Virus record (IMG/VR): IMGVR_UViG_3300032053_000334
Location: 1-30,818 of that record
Strand: one strand, 5' to 3'
Length of the DNA: 30,818 nucleotides
DNA from: a virus
Below, piece by piece: positions 1 through 6,881 of this stretch. The translations under genes and the position numbers were made by a program. The stretch's first letter is position 1; each line of letters begins with the position of its first letter. Below the pieces are notes generated by a model, which was not told the origin of the DNA, did no database searches, and worked only from the letters and a program-made list of their open reading frames with translations.

Positions 1-169
1 CACCTAATGAAAATGGTAGCCACTTTGTACCCTGTGTTGACGAACACCAATAAAACTTATTCGGTACGGTATTCGCAGCGGGTAAAGCCGAATAGTTAGC
101 CACAACAACAATTTGTGACCCACTACCGCCCCCAGCATTTTGATACCCGTCTAAGTAAACTATTCCCAT
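1..169 (-). CDS. Partial virion/tail-fibre-type protein, cut by the left window edge
   Basis: ATG at 169-167 opens a frame that stays open to base 1, giving 56 residues of the N-terminus. The start lies one base after the stop of the upstream gene at 171. The peptide begins MGIVYLDGYQNAGG and contains ANYSALPAANTVPNKFYWC followed by STQGTKWLP. I recognise this Gly-rich start and the 'FYWCSxxQGTxWLP' wording from small appendage proteins encoded near tail fibres in Bacteroidetes phages. That recognition is from memory and was not searched. The position after the lysis genes fits a late accessory fibre or tip protein. The C-terminus is not visible, so length and domain content are unknown. Confidence 0.6.
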   Translation of the reverse strand, partial: MGIVYLDGYQNAGGGSGSQIVVVANYSALPAANTVPNKFYWCSSTQGTKWLPFSLG

Positions 170-170
170 C

Positions 171-536
171 TTAGTAGTGTTTGTTATCCATCATTGTTAA
201 GGTCCCTGTAAGTAGTCCATCCGTTGCGCTTGAAACGTAGCCTACCTTTATAAATCCACTTCCTAAGCTGTTGATTTTAAAAGTTAAACTATCGTTGCCA
301 CCAACAACGGGCAAATCATAATAAACAACTCCCTGTTCTAAATCGCGCAATGGGTATTTATCCCAATGGACGGCATCTATTCCGTAAAATAAAGATATTG
401 TACCAGTACCAACTAAGCCCGTCCAAAAAAATTGAAATGTCATGTTATAGTCAGCAGATACTTCAAGCACAAACGCATCGTTTGACAATGTCATGTCAGT
501 AGCATTAAATATTGGTTTACCGTTTCTTGTACTCAT
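171..536 (-). CDS. Small beta-rich protein, probable virion accessory protein
   Basis: This 121-residue protein starts at an ATG that overlaps the stop of the spanin-like gene by 4 bases (ATGA), so it is probably translated by coupling. It has no signal peptide or membrane segment. The composition is beta-type: alternating hydrophobic and Ser/Thr/Gly residues, with FWTGLVGTGTISLFYG followed by AVHWDKYP. That resembles the 'GTxxLxxSxDGxxW' pattern of small beta-sandwich phage structural proteins. Both flanks (a lysis gene and a fibre-type gene) are late functions, which supports a virion-associated role. I do not recognise a defined family, and the function is an inference from composition and position. 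Confidence 0.55.
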   Translation of the reverse strand: MSTRNGKPIFNATDMTLSNDAFVLEVSADYNMTFQFFWTGLVGTGTISLFYGIDAVHWDKYPLRDLEQGVVYYDLPVVGGNDSLTFKINSLGSGFIKVGYVSSATDGLLTGTLTMMDNKHY

Positions 537-1102
537 TTCATTATTAATATTGTTGCAGCTACTCCAAAGATAGCTATTGCGCCGCCTTTTACCTTATTCC
601 AATAGTTATTTTTTTCTAGTTTTTTAATTTGCTTTTGCCCTGCTTCAATTTCCTTTTCTTGAATGGCAACAATTTTATTAGTATTAATGATAATTGTATC
701 TTGTTTATCGATAATTTTCGCTTGTTTATCTATTTTTTTATCCTGTACATCTATAATAGTGTCAAGTTCTTTTATTTGATTGTTCAAAGCGTCGACATAA
801 GTAATTACAATCGTATCGGTAATAGTTACGGTTTTCTCTAAGTACTTAATCGTTTCACGCCCTTTAATTACTTTGTATTTTTTGAATAACAAAGTAGAAT
901 CTAAAGATGAAATTTCACCGTGCAAGTCGCAAATTTCATCGACTAAAGCATTATTATCAACGTTTAAACTATCAACGTAGTTTTGTGAATAACTTGGTGA
1001 TGTTGCCGTTGGTTCGCATGATTTGATTTGCAAAAATAAAAGTATTGCAATTCCTAAAACTAGGACAAATAAAGCTGATTTGTATGTTGCTGTTATGTTC
1101 AT
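533..1102 (-). CDS. Spanin-like protein: N-terminal hydrophobic segment with Cys29, long coiled coil, C-terminal TM
   Basis: This 189-residue protein has a hydrophobic segment at residues about 9-26 followed directly by a cysteine (IKSC, Cys29). A long charged coiled coil follows at about 50-168, with repeated Ile/Lys/Gln/Glu heptads such as IIDKQDTIIINTNK. A second membrane segment (about 173-188) ends in a lysine at the extreme C-terminus. The gene overlaps the lysozyme stop by 4 bases and sits last in the lysis cassette. This layout matches unimolecular spanins: outer-membrane lipoprotein N-terminus, periplasmic coiled coil, inner-membrane C-terminus. The sequence before Cys29 is not a clean lipobox, because Lys27 sits at -2. 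An i-spanin with two membrane segments is the main alternative. A role in outer-membrane disruption is inferred. Confidence 0.65.
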   Translation of the reverse strand: MNITATYKSALFVLVLGIAILLFLQIKSCEPTATSPSYSQNYVDSLNVDNNALVDEICDLHGEISSLDSTLLFKKYKVIKGRETIKYLEKTVTITDTIVITYVDALNNQIKELDTIIDVQDKKIDKQAKIIDKQDTIIINTNKIVAIQEKEIEAGQKQIKKLEKNNYWNKVKGGAIAIFGVAATILIMK

Positions 1103-1632
1103 TTTGTAAAGTATAAATCTGATTCAGCTTTTCTACGATTAACCAATCCATTTAATTTTTGTTTCTCTCCTGCTTCATCAATTAATCCGTCGCCATCATC
1201 ATCTTTTTTGTTTTTAGTTCCATCTCCCCCAAATACCCACTTCATAAACTCATTCGCTATTGTCGGGTCATTAGGATTTGCATTTACTTTTTTAAGAAGT
1301 GTAGAAGCTTTTAAAGCTCCAACTCCCGCATTGTAAGCAAAATCGACTAAAGCATCAAATTGATTTTGATTTACTTTATCGGTAGTATAGGAGTCAACTT
1401 GTTTTTCAAAGTAAGACATTGCAACTTGTAGAATCTTAATTGCTCTTTCTTTTGTAATTGCAGGGTCAGTTAATTTAACCTTTGTCCCATCCTCATAAAA
1501 TGTATTTCCAAAACCAATAGTTGGTATTCCTGCAGGACATTTGTATGGTTTTAAATACTTTGTTACGTTTCCTCCACATTCAAACTTTTCTACGTGGTGA
1601 ATAAATCCATTTGATACTTTTGTAATTTTCAT
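1099..1632 (-). CDS. Endolysin, GH24 (T4-type) lysozyme with inserted calcium-loop-like segment
   Basis: This 177-residue muramidase would cleave the glycan strands of peptidoglycan at lysis. The GH24 signature is clear: a FE motif (Glu18), then YKCPAGIPTIGFGNT (residues 30-44), and the later core NQNQFDALVDFAYNAG (88-103) and LVNRRKAE (163-170). In this family the triad is Glu, Asp or Cys, then Thr. Here it would be Glu18, Cys32 and Thr38, with the normal five residues between Cys and Thr. The stretch between Glu18 and Cys32 is about five residues longer than usual. Between Trp132 and the LVNRR helix lies an extra acidic loop, DDDGDGLIDEAGE (144-156), of EF-hand type. There is no export signal, so it needs a holin. 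It starts one base after the stop of a nested 27-residue TM peptide. Confidence 0.93.
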   Translation of the reverse strand: MKITKVSNGFIHHVEKFECGGNVTKYLKPYKCPAGIPTIGFGNTFYEDGTKVKLTDPAITKERAIKILQVAMSYFEKQVDSYTTDKVNQNQFDALVDFAYNAGVGALKASTLLKKVNANPNDPTIANEFMKWVFGGDGTKNKKDDDGDGLIDEAGEKQKLNGLVNRRKAESDLYFTK

Positions 1633-1633
1633 A

Positions 1634-1717
1634 TTATTCAGTTAAAATAAGCCACATTATCGTAATAAAGAAGCCTAGTATTAATAAGTAAGTATTATTC
1701 AGTTTTGGGCTGTTCAT
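1634..1717 (-). CDS. Nested 27-residue single-TM peptide in the lysis cassette
   Basis: An ATG at 1717-1715 inside the 3' end of the 85-residue holin candidate opens a 27-codon frame. It ends with TAA at 1636-1634, exactly one base before the lysozyme ATG. The peptide is MNSPKLNNTY, then a continuous hydrophobic segment (YLLILGFFITIMWLIL), then TE. GGAGGG lies 4 bases upstream of the ATG, a clear Shine-Dalgarno-like site in a genome that otherwise lacks them. Those bases also encode Gly-Gly of the overlapping gene, so the match could be incidental. The exact fit between the two neighbours and the TM content argue for a real gene, perhaps a holin or antiholin partner. The function is unproven. 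Confidence 0.6.
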   Translation of the reverse strand: MNSPKLNNTYLLILGFFITIMWLILTE

Positions 1718-1952
1718 TTGTCCCTCCTTTAAATTTAATGATTTGCTCCGTTGTAACAAGTCCTAAAAAGAATCCAACACCTACCAAATCAATAATTAAA
1801 ATGTTCTCTGTAAACTCATTATTTAACCCCCAAACATAGTGCATATAAACAACACATACGGTTAAAGTAAAAGCGGTAAGTTTTCTTCCGCTAAATCCAT
1901 TATCTCTTTTGTTGTCAAAAGAGCCTAAAATATTTCTATAAAATTCTTTCAT
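1695..1952 (-). CDS. Holin candidate with two TM segments
   Basis: This 85-residue protein has a charged N-terminus (residues 1-24, with DNKRDNGFSGRK), TM1 at about 25-43 (LTAFTLTVCVVYMHYVW), a short loop, and TM2 at about 51-68 (ILIIDLVGVGFFLGLV). The C-terminal tail is polar. It starts on the last base of the preceding gene's stop (TAATG) and lies two genes upstream of the lysozyme. Size, two-helix topology and position fit a small phage holin that would permeabilise the inner membrane to release the signal-less endolysin. The sequence style resembles holins in flavobacterial phages. Its neighbour is also a two-TM protein, so which one is holin and which antiholin cannot be told from sequence. 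Confidence 0.65.
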   Translation of the reverse strand: MKEFYRNILGSFDNKRDNGFSGRKLTAFTLTVCVVYMHYVWGLNNEFTENILIIDLVGVGFFLGLVTTEQIIKFKGGTNEQPKTE

Positions 1953-2152
1953 TATTTATCTTTATTTTTTTTTCCTAAGTACCTGTATTTTTTAATGTTA
2001 TACGCTCCTAAGATAATAAACGAAACAATTGATACAAACTTTAAAACGATACCCGCTAGAATATCTATCTCCGTCATATTAAGACCGAAGATTCCCGTAA
2101 TCATTCCAACGTAAATTAGTGCTATGTCTGTTGTGTGTCCGTTAACGTTCAT
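1952..2152 (-). CDS. Small two-TM protein, second holin/antiholin candidate
   Basis: This 66-residue protein has two hydrophobic stretches, at about residues 10-24 (IALIYVGMITGIFGL) and 30-51 (ILAGIVLKFVSIVSFIILGAY). The C-terminal tail is strongly basic (KKYRYLGKKNKDK). It is the first gene after the hairpin at 2199-2226 and overlaps the next gene by one base (TAATG). Paired small membrane proteins directly before a lysozyme usually form a holin/antiholin system. That role is inferred from topology and position only. Confidence 0.6.
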   Translation of the reverse strand: MNVNGHTTDIALIYVGMITGIFGLNMTEIDILAGIVLKFVSIVSFIILGAYNIKKYRYLGKKNKDK

Positions 2153-2198
2153 TGTTTAACTTTATAACTGTTTTTCTTAAATAGTGTTTTGTTTATTT

Positions 2199-2226
2199 AA
2201 CGTATTCCCCAAGTGGGGAATACGTT
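2199..2226 (-). terminator. Perfect 12-bp-arm hairpin before the lysis cassette
   Basis: AACGTATTCCCC and GGGGAATACGTT are perfect inverted arms around a 4-base loop. The stop codon of the 46-residue gene overlaps the first bases of the structure. No U-run follows on the minus strand (AAATAAAC follows), so this is not a classical intrinsic terminator. It could be a terminator of another kind, a processing or stability structure, or a binding site. It separates the tail-fibre block from the lysis genes. Confidence 0.5.
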
Positions 2227-2365
2227 AAGGATTACTTTGTCCGTCGTCACTATCCCACTTTCCAAATTTCCATGCTTTTCTTGGCTCGCTCCATTTACTT
2301 TGACCCCTATTGTCTTGTTGGTCATCATCTGATTCATCTTCCCAAATGTCGTATTCGCTTGGCAT
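2225..2365 (-). CDS. 46-residue acidic, tryptophan-rich protein of unknown function
   Basis: The ATG at 2365-2363 shares one base with the stop of the preceding repeat peptide gene (TAATG), the same junction used by its neighbours. The product is very polar. It has an acidic N-terminal part (EYDIWEDESDDD) and a C-terminal part with regularly placed Trp residues (SKWSEPRKAWKFGKWDSDDG). No membrane segment, cysteine or known motif is visible. The stop codon runs into the hairpin at 2199-2226, so it is the last gene of the fibre block. It may be a small chaperone or virion decoration, but there is no direct evidence. Confidence 0.6.
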   Translation of the reverse strand: MPSEYDIWEDESDDDQQDNRGQSKWSEPRKAWKFGKWDSDDGQSNP

Positions 2366-2541
2366 TATCTTTTCTTTTTAATTATTTGTGCAAATCCTTT
2401 TGGTACATCAATTTCAACTTGAATACCTTTAAAAGTAGTACCTATTGGTACAGCAGTAGTTTCTGTCTGAATACCTTTAAAAGTACTTCCAACGGGGACT
2501 TCTGTTGTTTCTGTCTGTATACCTTTAAAAGTACTTGCCAT
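2365..2541 (-). CDS. 58-residue peptide made of three tandem 16-residue repeats
   Basis: The ATG at 2541-2539 overlaps the stop of the beta-helix spike gene by one base, and the stop at 2367-2365 overlaps the next ATG by one base, so the frame is locked on both sides. After Met-Ala the protein is three copies of a 16-residue unit: STFKGIQTETTEVPVG, STFKGIQTETTAVPIG and TTFKGIQVEIDVPKG. A basic tail ending in KKKR follows. The DNA repeat has an exact 48-base period, with copies beginning near 2421, 2469 and 2517 on the plus strand. I know no family for it. Placement directly after a spike gene suggests a spike-associated or virion-surface peptide. Confidence 0.7.
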   Translation of the reverse strand: MASTFKGIQTETTEVPVGSTFKGIQTETTAVPIGTTFKGIQVEIDVPKGFAQIIKKKR

Positions 2542-3980
2542 TATGGTAATATTACTTCATTGTTTCTTAAAGTTATTCTGTATTTAATGTACTGTCCAAC
2601 TATTCTGCTTCTTGTTGCATGGTCGTAAGCATCATCACCACTTCCAACACCTGATGCATCTATATAAGGGATTCCCTCCAATGGAACTTTAATCCATGAA
2701 GCGGAATAAGTAACATCATCAGAACTCACTTTTATTTCCACAGTTTCAATATTTGGAGAGGCTTCGTCCGCACTCCTTACCGTATCAATGGTATAGCCAT
2801 TTGTATAATCAACAATTGAGGCAGGAATTGTAATTCTTTCAATGCGTCTATCAACTGTCGCAAACTGAATACCATTTGTGTTTGTTACAATTGAAGTAGT
2901 ACCCCCTGATTGATAAATCTCTCCTGTTCCTTTTGTTGCATTTGCATCAATAGTCCAATTTGCATCATCTGTATTTTCTGCCCCTCTCGCAAATCCAAAA
3001 GCCCCTATTTGTTTTCCATCATACCCCCCGTTACCATTTGGTGAAGCGGGGGCGTAAGTTAAATCGGATGAATTTAAAACAGTGTTAAACTGTGGTGAAG
3101 CTGATGAGGATTTACCATTAATGTCAAAAGTTACTTTTCCAATAATAGCCAAATCTCTTGATGTATATACTGAATTATTTATAGTTATTTTGCCAGCTAA
3201 AGTGCCAACTATATGATTGTTGTAACTTGGAGTATAGTTGCTTTCGTCATATTGGTAAATTTTAGTTGTAGAATCAAAATAATTATCTCGGTAAGTAAGT
3301 AAGTTAACTAATCCTGCTGATTGAACATAAACGTAACTACCTAAGAACGAGTTTTTCTGTATAAAAGTAGTCCTATAATTAGAAGTTCTTATAAAGTTAA
3401 TTGTATTATAACTCGGCATATCAAAAACGCATCCCTCTAATAAATCAAAATTAGCTTGTTCAGCGTAACCAACTTGCTGATTGTTAATGAATGAAACATT
3501 AAATATTCCAACTTTTACAGGTGGAATATACGCGGAATAATAAGCACCAAAATAAATATTTTGGGGAAAATCTTTAATAGTTATTCTACCAAAGTTTCGT
3601 TTTTTATTTCCACTATTAATGTCATAATTAAAAGAAACCCAGCTATTTGATGCTGCACATAATTTAAAACCGTTGTGTGTAGTTGCTTTTATAGTAACTC
3701 TACCCTCAGCAATTAAAGAAACACCCCCAAATGGTCTATTTAAAAAATCACCCTCTTCAAAGTAACCTGTTGCAATAATATCAACATTTGTAATCGCCCC
3801 TCCATTTCCTGCACTTGCACACTCATCAAGTACTTTTTGTATGGAATTATATGGGGCTAAATAGCTACCAACATTAGCATCATCGCCTGTAAATGGGTCA
3901 ACATAAAAAGTTTTGTCGGTCTGCTTGTTAGCTGTTCCACCAACCCTCCCTGTTTCGTTATAAAATTGCCAAGTTGCCAT
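2541..3980 (-). CDS. Tail spike/fibre with right-handed beta-helix (pectate-lyase-like) fold
   Basis: This 479-residue protein has a short N-terminal adaptor (about 1-22), then TFYVDPFTGDDANVGS, continuing into YLAPYNSIQKVLDECA (residues 24-55). That is the typical opening strand and cap of phage pectin-lyase-fold spikes ('YVDpxtGdDxnxGsxxxPyxTiqxA'). The body consists of short Gly/Asn-rich beta rungs. The last ~100 residues look like a separate beta-sandwich ending in ITLRNNEVILP. Such spikes bind or degrade surface glycans; no catalytic residues can be assigned here. It overlaps its neighbours by one base on each side and is the second beta-helix protein in the tail block. A host-recognition role is inferred. 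Confidence 0.75.
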   Translation of the reverse strand: MATWQFYNETGRVGGTANKQTDKTFYVDPFTGDDANVGSYLAPYNSIQKVLDECASAGNGGAITNVDIIATGYFEEGDFLNRPFGGVSLIAEGRVTIKATTHNGFKLCAASNSWVSFNYDINSGNKKRNFGRITIKDFPQNIYFGAYYSAYIPPVKVGIFNVSFINNQQVGYAEQANFDLLEGCVFDMPSYNTINFIRTSNYRTTFIQKNSFLGSYVYVQSAGLVNLLTYRDNYFDSTTKIYQYDESNYTPSYNNHIVGTLAGKITINNSVYTSRDLAIIGKVTFDINGKSSSASPQFNTVLNSSDLTYAPASPNGNGGYDGKQIGAFGFARGAENTDDANWTIDANATKGTGEIYQSGGTTSIVTNTNGIQFATVDRRIERITIPASIVDYTNGYTIDTVRSADEASPNIETVEIKVSSDDVTYSASWIKVPLEGIPYIDASGVGSGDDAYDHATRSRIVGQYIKYRITLRNNEVILP

Positions 3981-4264
3981 TAGATTTCAGTTAAAGTGTA
4001 AGTACAAGATGCCATTGCACAAGATTCATTGCTTTGATACGTTCTATCAAGAACCAAAGTAAATTCTGTCGTAGTATAAGTCTGTGTTTTAATCCTTGTT
4101 AAATCTGCTCTACCACTGGATCTTACGACTGTTTCCTCTGTGTTTACAGAGGCATTGTTCATAATGTTGTTTTGAACCCAATTTTGTGCTTCTTGTGTTT
4201 GAGCGTATAAATCTGTGTTTGTTTCGTCCCATTCTATTAATGGGTTTGCTTGTAAAGTTATCAT
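3980..4264 (-). CDS. Small virion-associated protein of unknown function
   Basis: I start this 94-residue protein at the ATG at 4264-4262, which overlaps the upstream stop as ATGA. A longer reading from 4324 would run 64 bases into the upstream gene. The protein begins MITLQANPLIEWDETNTD and has a helical stretch with many Gln/Asn residues (about 17-36). A beta-rich C-terminal half follows, containing TTTEFTLVLDRTYQSN and two cysteines (CAMASC). There is no membrane segment. It sits between two fibre/spike genes, suggesting a tail-tip accessory or fibre adaptor. No family is recognised. Confidence 0.6.
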   Translation of the reverse strand: MITLQANPLIEWDETNTDLYAQTQEAQNWVQNNIMNNASVNTEETVVRSSGRADLTRIKTQTYTTTEFTLVLDRTYQSNESCAMASCTYTLTEI

Positions 4265-4689
4265 AATTCTGTTGCTGTTAAATTTAATACCGCTAATGTT
4301 CCTGTTGTATAAGTTATTTTCCAAACAATTCTTTGACCTGCTGTAAGGGATATTGTGCCCGCAAATGGTAAAGTTACCGTTACATCTGCTGCATCGTTAA
4401 TGCTGTATTTTAACGTAGCTACATTGTAGGCTGTGATAGCTGTAATGTTAGTATCCACCGTAAAGCGTTGTAATACATCTAATACTTCATTAAAGGAAAT
4501 TTCATATACATATCTTTTACCAAAAATATCTCTTACTTCCCCTGTAGTATCTTTCCAATAGATTAACCCATCACTTAAATCCTTGAAATAAGTGTTATTA
4601 GCTAATCCTGCATAGTCGCCTGAATTAGTTACCTCTTTAGTGTACTTAATCCCGTTACCTCCCCTTACTTGTTTATCAGTTATAGCCAT
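4261..4689 (-). CDS. Small beta-rich tail-region protein of unknown function
   Basis: This 142-residue protein begins MAITDKQVRGGNGIKY and continues with AGLANNTYFKDLSDGLIYWKD, which reads like the short turn-rich modules at the front of phage fibre proteins. The C-terminal half (about 65-142) is beta-type, with VTVTLPFAGTISLTAGQRI and ITYTTGTLAVLNLT. That looks like a small jelly-roll or immunoglobulin-like fold. No enzyme motif or membrane segment is seen. It belongs to the fibre block and overlaps the next gene by 4 bases. A structural fibre-tip or adaptor role is an inference. Confidence 0.6.
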   Translation of the reverse strand: MAITDKQVRGGNGIKYTKEVTNSGDYAGLANNTYFKDLSDGLIYWKDTTGEVRDIFGKRYVYEISFNEVLDVLQRFTVDTNITAITAYNVATLKYSINDAADVTVTLPFAGTISLTAGQRIVWKITYTTGTLAVLNLTATEL

Positions 4690-4693
4690 TATA

Positions 4694-5047
4694 TTATGCG
4701 TTTAATTGATTAGTTATTTCAGCTTCAATTTCCGCTCTTGCATCACGTAAAGCGGCATAAAATGTAGGTTGTTCCGTAGCAATTACAGCCAAGTTAACAA
4801 TTTGCGAAATATCTCTACCGTTTTCTTTGTAAGTACTAACAATTCTCGGTTCTGCACCATTACCATACTGAGCCTCTTGTAATTGCACCACAGCACGTTC
4901 TACTATTAAATCGTAGTAAGATGCAAATTCTGCTTTTAGGGTTGTTAAATTTGAGATAAAAGGGATGTTGTAATAAACACCCTCAAACAAGCTACTAATT
5001 TCACTTGTGTTAAAATCTACTGAAATATTATCTAAGTCCATCGCCAT
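4694..5047 (-). CDS. Small helical protein in the tail-fibre block
   Basis: This 117-residue protein is mostly helical and acidic, with no membrane segment. It contains AEFASYYDLIVERAVVQLQE and a C-terminal helix, PTFYAALRDARAEIEAEITN. The start ATG at 5047-5045 lies 4 bases after the stop of the 608-residue fibre gene. A small helical protein directly downstream of a fibre gene could be a fibre-assembly chaperone. No family is recognised, so this is positional reasoning only. Confidence 0.55.
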   Translation of the reverse strand: MAMDLDNISVDFNTSEISSLFEGVYYNIPFISNLTTLKAEFASYYDLIVERAVVQLQEAQYGNGAEPRIVSTYKENGRDISQIVNLAVIATEQPTFYAALRDARAEIEAEITNQLNA

Positions 5048-5051
5048 ATCG

Positions 5052-6878
5052 TTAAGAAATTATATCTGCATCCTCTATTATTGTTCCGCCTACCAAATCA
5101 GTTAATCCTAGTGTTCCAGTTTTAGCTGCCAAAAAAGACGCTTGGTTTGTATTTAATCCTTGTGTGTATATTTTAACGTCTTGAACTGTTGCGCTATCAC
5201 CTACACCTATTTGAGTAGAATCATAAGTAATTATTGTACCGCCTTTACTTATAAAAGTTCCGCCCTCTTTCCAAATTAAGTAAAGCGTTGACGTTGTATT
5301 CGCTGATGAATCCAGTACTCCATTGCTTAACAATTCAATTGTTCCTGTAACCGATTGCCGTAAGCAATACGCTTTCCCTCCACCTGTTGTATTATTTATT
5401 AAACCGTTGTAATTATTTATCCTTAGTTTACCTGCTGAAATTGTGCCTTGCAAACCCCTATTGTTATCCCCATGCAAAGTAACAGTTACAGTTGACGAAC
5501 TTATGTTAAAGGTTGATGCTGCTACTACGGATGAATAAGTATCAAAATACAGGTCAATACTTATAGTGTTTGAGCTGCTTAAATTCATTGTTTGCCCACC
5601 TATATAACCAGCTCTTATTGTTCCGCCACCAGTCCCGCTTATAGTAATGTTGTACAATCGTTCTATATCTGCGTGTCCACTTACGTGTTCGTAATCCGTG
5701 GTTTGACCGTTTAATTTTAAAACCCCGTAGGTGCTTCCGTTAAACTTTAACGCGTCCATATTTGCCACGGTTAAAGTAGCAACTAAAGCTGTATTGATAT
5801 TTGCTTTATTTATGTATGCACTATTAATTACAACATTACCAATATTTGAAGTTTCTAACCCTATTCCACCTGTTGAATTTTCAATCCTATTTCCGTTAAT
5901 GAAAACCTTTTGACATTGGTACAAATAGATAGCGTTTGTGGTTGTACTAATAATCTCAGGACAATCAATATAAACAGTTCCCGATGAAGGAAGTACAGCA
6001 TAAGAAGCGGTAGATTTTATTCTAACCTTAAATCTAATATTGTGGATTCCTGAATTGGTGGAAATTGTTTCATGGCAAGCTGCTGCGGTATTTTCACAAA
6101 TATTTCCTTCAAACGTATAATCTGTGGCACTCATTCCATCATAATAAATACGACCACAACTTCCCGTTCCGTAAAAATCACCATCACCATAAACAGAACA
6201 CCCAACACTAAAACCGCTTGTATTAAACATAGCCCCTGTTGTTGTTTTGGAAAATATAGCTTTTGGCATAAATACCCAATTAACACCGTCTTTAGCGTAA
6301 CCATTTGTAGTGGTTAAGGTTAAAGCGTATGATCCTGACATTACATGAATAGTATCACCGCTTAAAGCTACTGAACGAGCTTGTTCGGGTGTTAATGGCT
6401 TCCCTAAGTTCCCTAAAGCGTTTGCGCGTGTTTCTGTATTAGAACCTGTTGTTGATACATAAAGGATATTACCTAAGGCTGTACCTCCCGCTAAAGCTGA
6501 AATAAGCACGTACTTTAATGCGCCCGCATCTTCAATTAATACCTTTTCAGTCCCTGTCGGTGATGCTAAATTTGGTTTGTTACTGATTATTGTAGGATGC
6601 GCTGTTAATGCTGTTGCGCCTGTTACTTCGCTTGTGTGTGTTGCGTTTGGTGTTATCGCAACATCTCCCGAACCTAGTAAACTATTAGAATTAACCGTTT
6701 TTATTGTTGTTCCCGATACCAAAGCTAATTGAAGTATTGTTCCGTTTGCTAACGTGTCAATAGTATCAATCATTGTTTGATTGTGGTCGCTTGGGTCTAT
6801 GCTTTGGTCAGGTACACTATTGTTTAATGTAGCTAAATTTGCGGCTTTTAATGCTGGTATGGTAATTAGATTTGCCAT
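5052..6878 (-). CDS. Tail fibre/spike with phage fibre N-terminal modules and beta-helix body
   Basis: This 608-residue protein has two clear parts. Residues 1-135 carry fibre-type modules, including TIKTVNSNSLLGSGDVAI (about 58-75), the 'lingxSLLGsGdi' wording common in phage tail fibres. A low-complexity Thr/Ala/Ser linker follows. From about 140, ILYVSTTGSNTETRAN and the later ARSVALSGDTIHVMSGSY mark the start of a right-handed beta-helix with many short Gly/Asn/Ser/Thr rungs. This is the likely main receptor-binding fibre or spike. It lies 3 bases downstream of the 829-residue tail protein. No catalytic residues can be assigned. Two beta-helix proteins in one tail block may mean two glycan targets. 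Confidence 0.75.
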   Translation of the reverse strand: MANLITIPALKAANLATLNNSVPDQSIDPSDHNQTMIDTIDTLANGTILQLALVSGTTIKTVNSNSLLGSGDVAITPNATHTSEVTGATALTAHPTIISNKPNLASPTGTEKVLIEDAGALKYVLISALAGGTALGNILYVSTTGSNTETRANALGNLGKPLTPEQARSVALSGDTIHVMSGSYALTLTTTNGYAKDGVNWVFMPKAIFSKTTTGAMFNTSGFSVGCSVYGDGDFYGTGSCGRIYYDGMSATDYTFEGNICENTAAACHETISTNSGIHNIRFKVRIKSTASYAVLPSSGTVYIDCPEIISTTTNAIYLYQCQKVFINGNRIENSTGGIGLETSNIGNVVINSAYINKANINTALVATLTVANMDALKFNGSTYGVLKLNGQTTDYEHVSGHADIERLYNITISGTGGGTIRAGYIGGQTMNLSSSNTISIDLYFDTYSSVVAASTFNISSSTVTVTLHGDNNRGLQGTISAGKLRINNYNGLINNTTGGGKAYCLRQSVTGTIELLSNGVLDSSANTTSTLYLIWKEGGTFISKGGTIITYDSTQIGVGDSATVQDVKIYTQGLNTNQASFLAAKTGTLGLTDLVGGTIIEDADIIS

Positions 6879-6881
6879 CTT

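Noticed and set aside
2272-2628. 118-codon open frame on the plus strand
   Set aside because: It is antisense to three locked minus-strand genes. Its repetitive NTFKS composition is only the mirror of the 48-base repeat.
4265-4324. Longer start for the 94-residue fibre-block protein
   Set aside because: It runs 64 bases into the upstream gene. The ATG at 4264 gives the standard ATGA junction.
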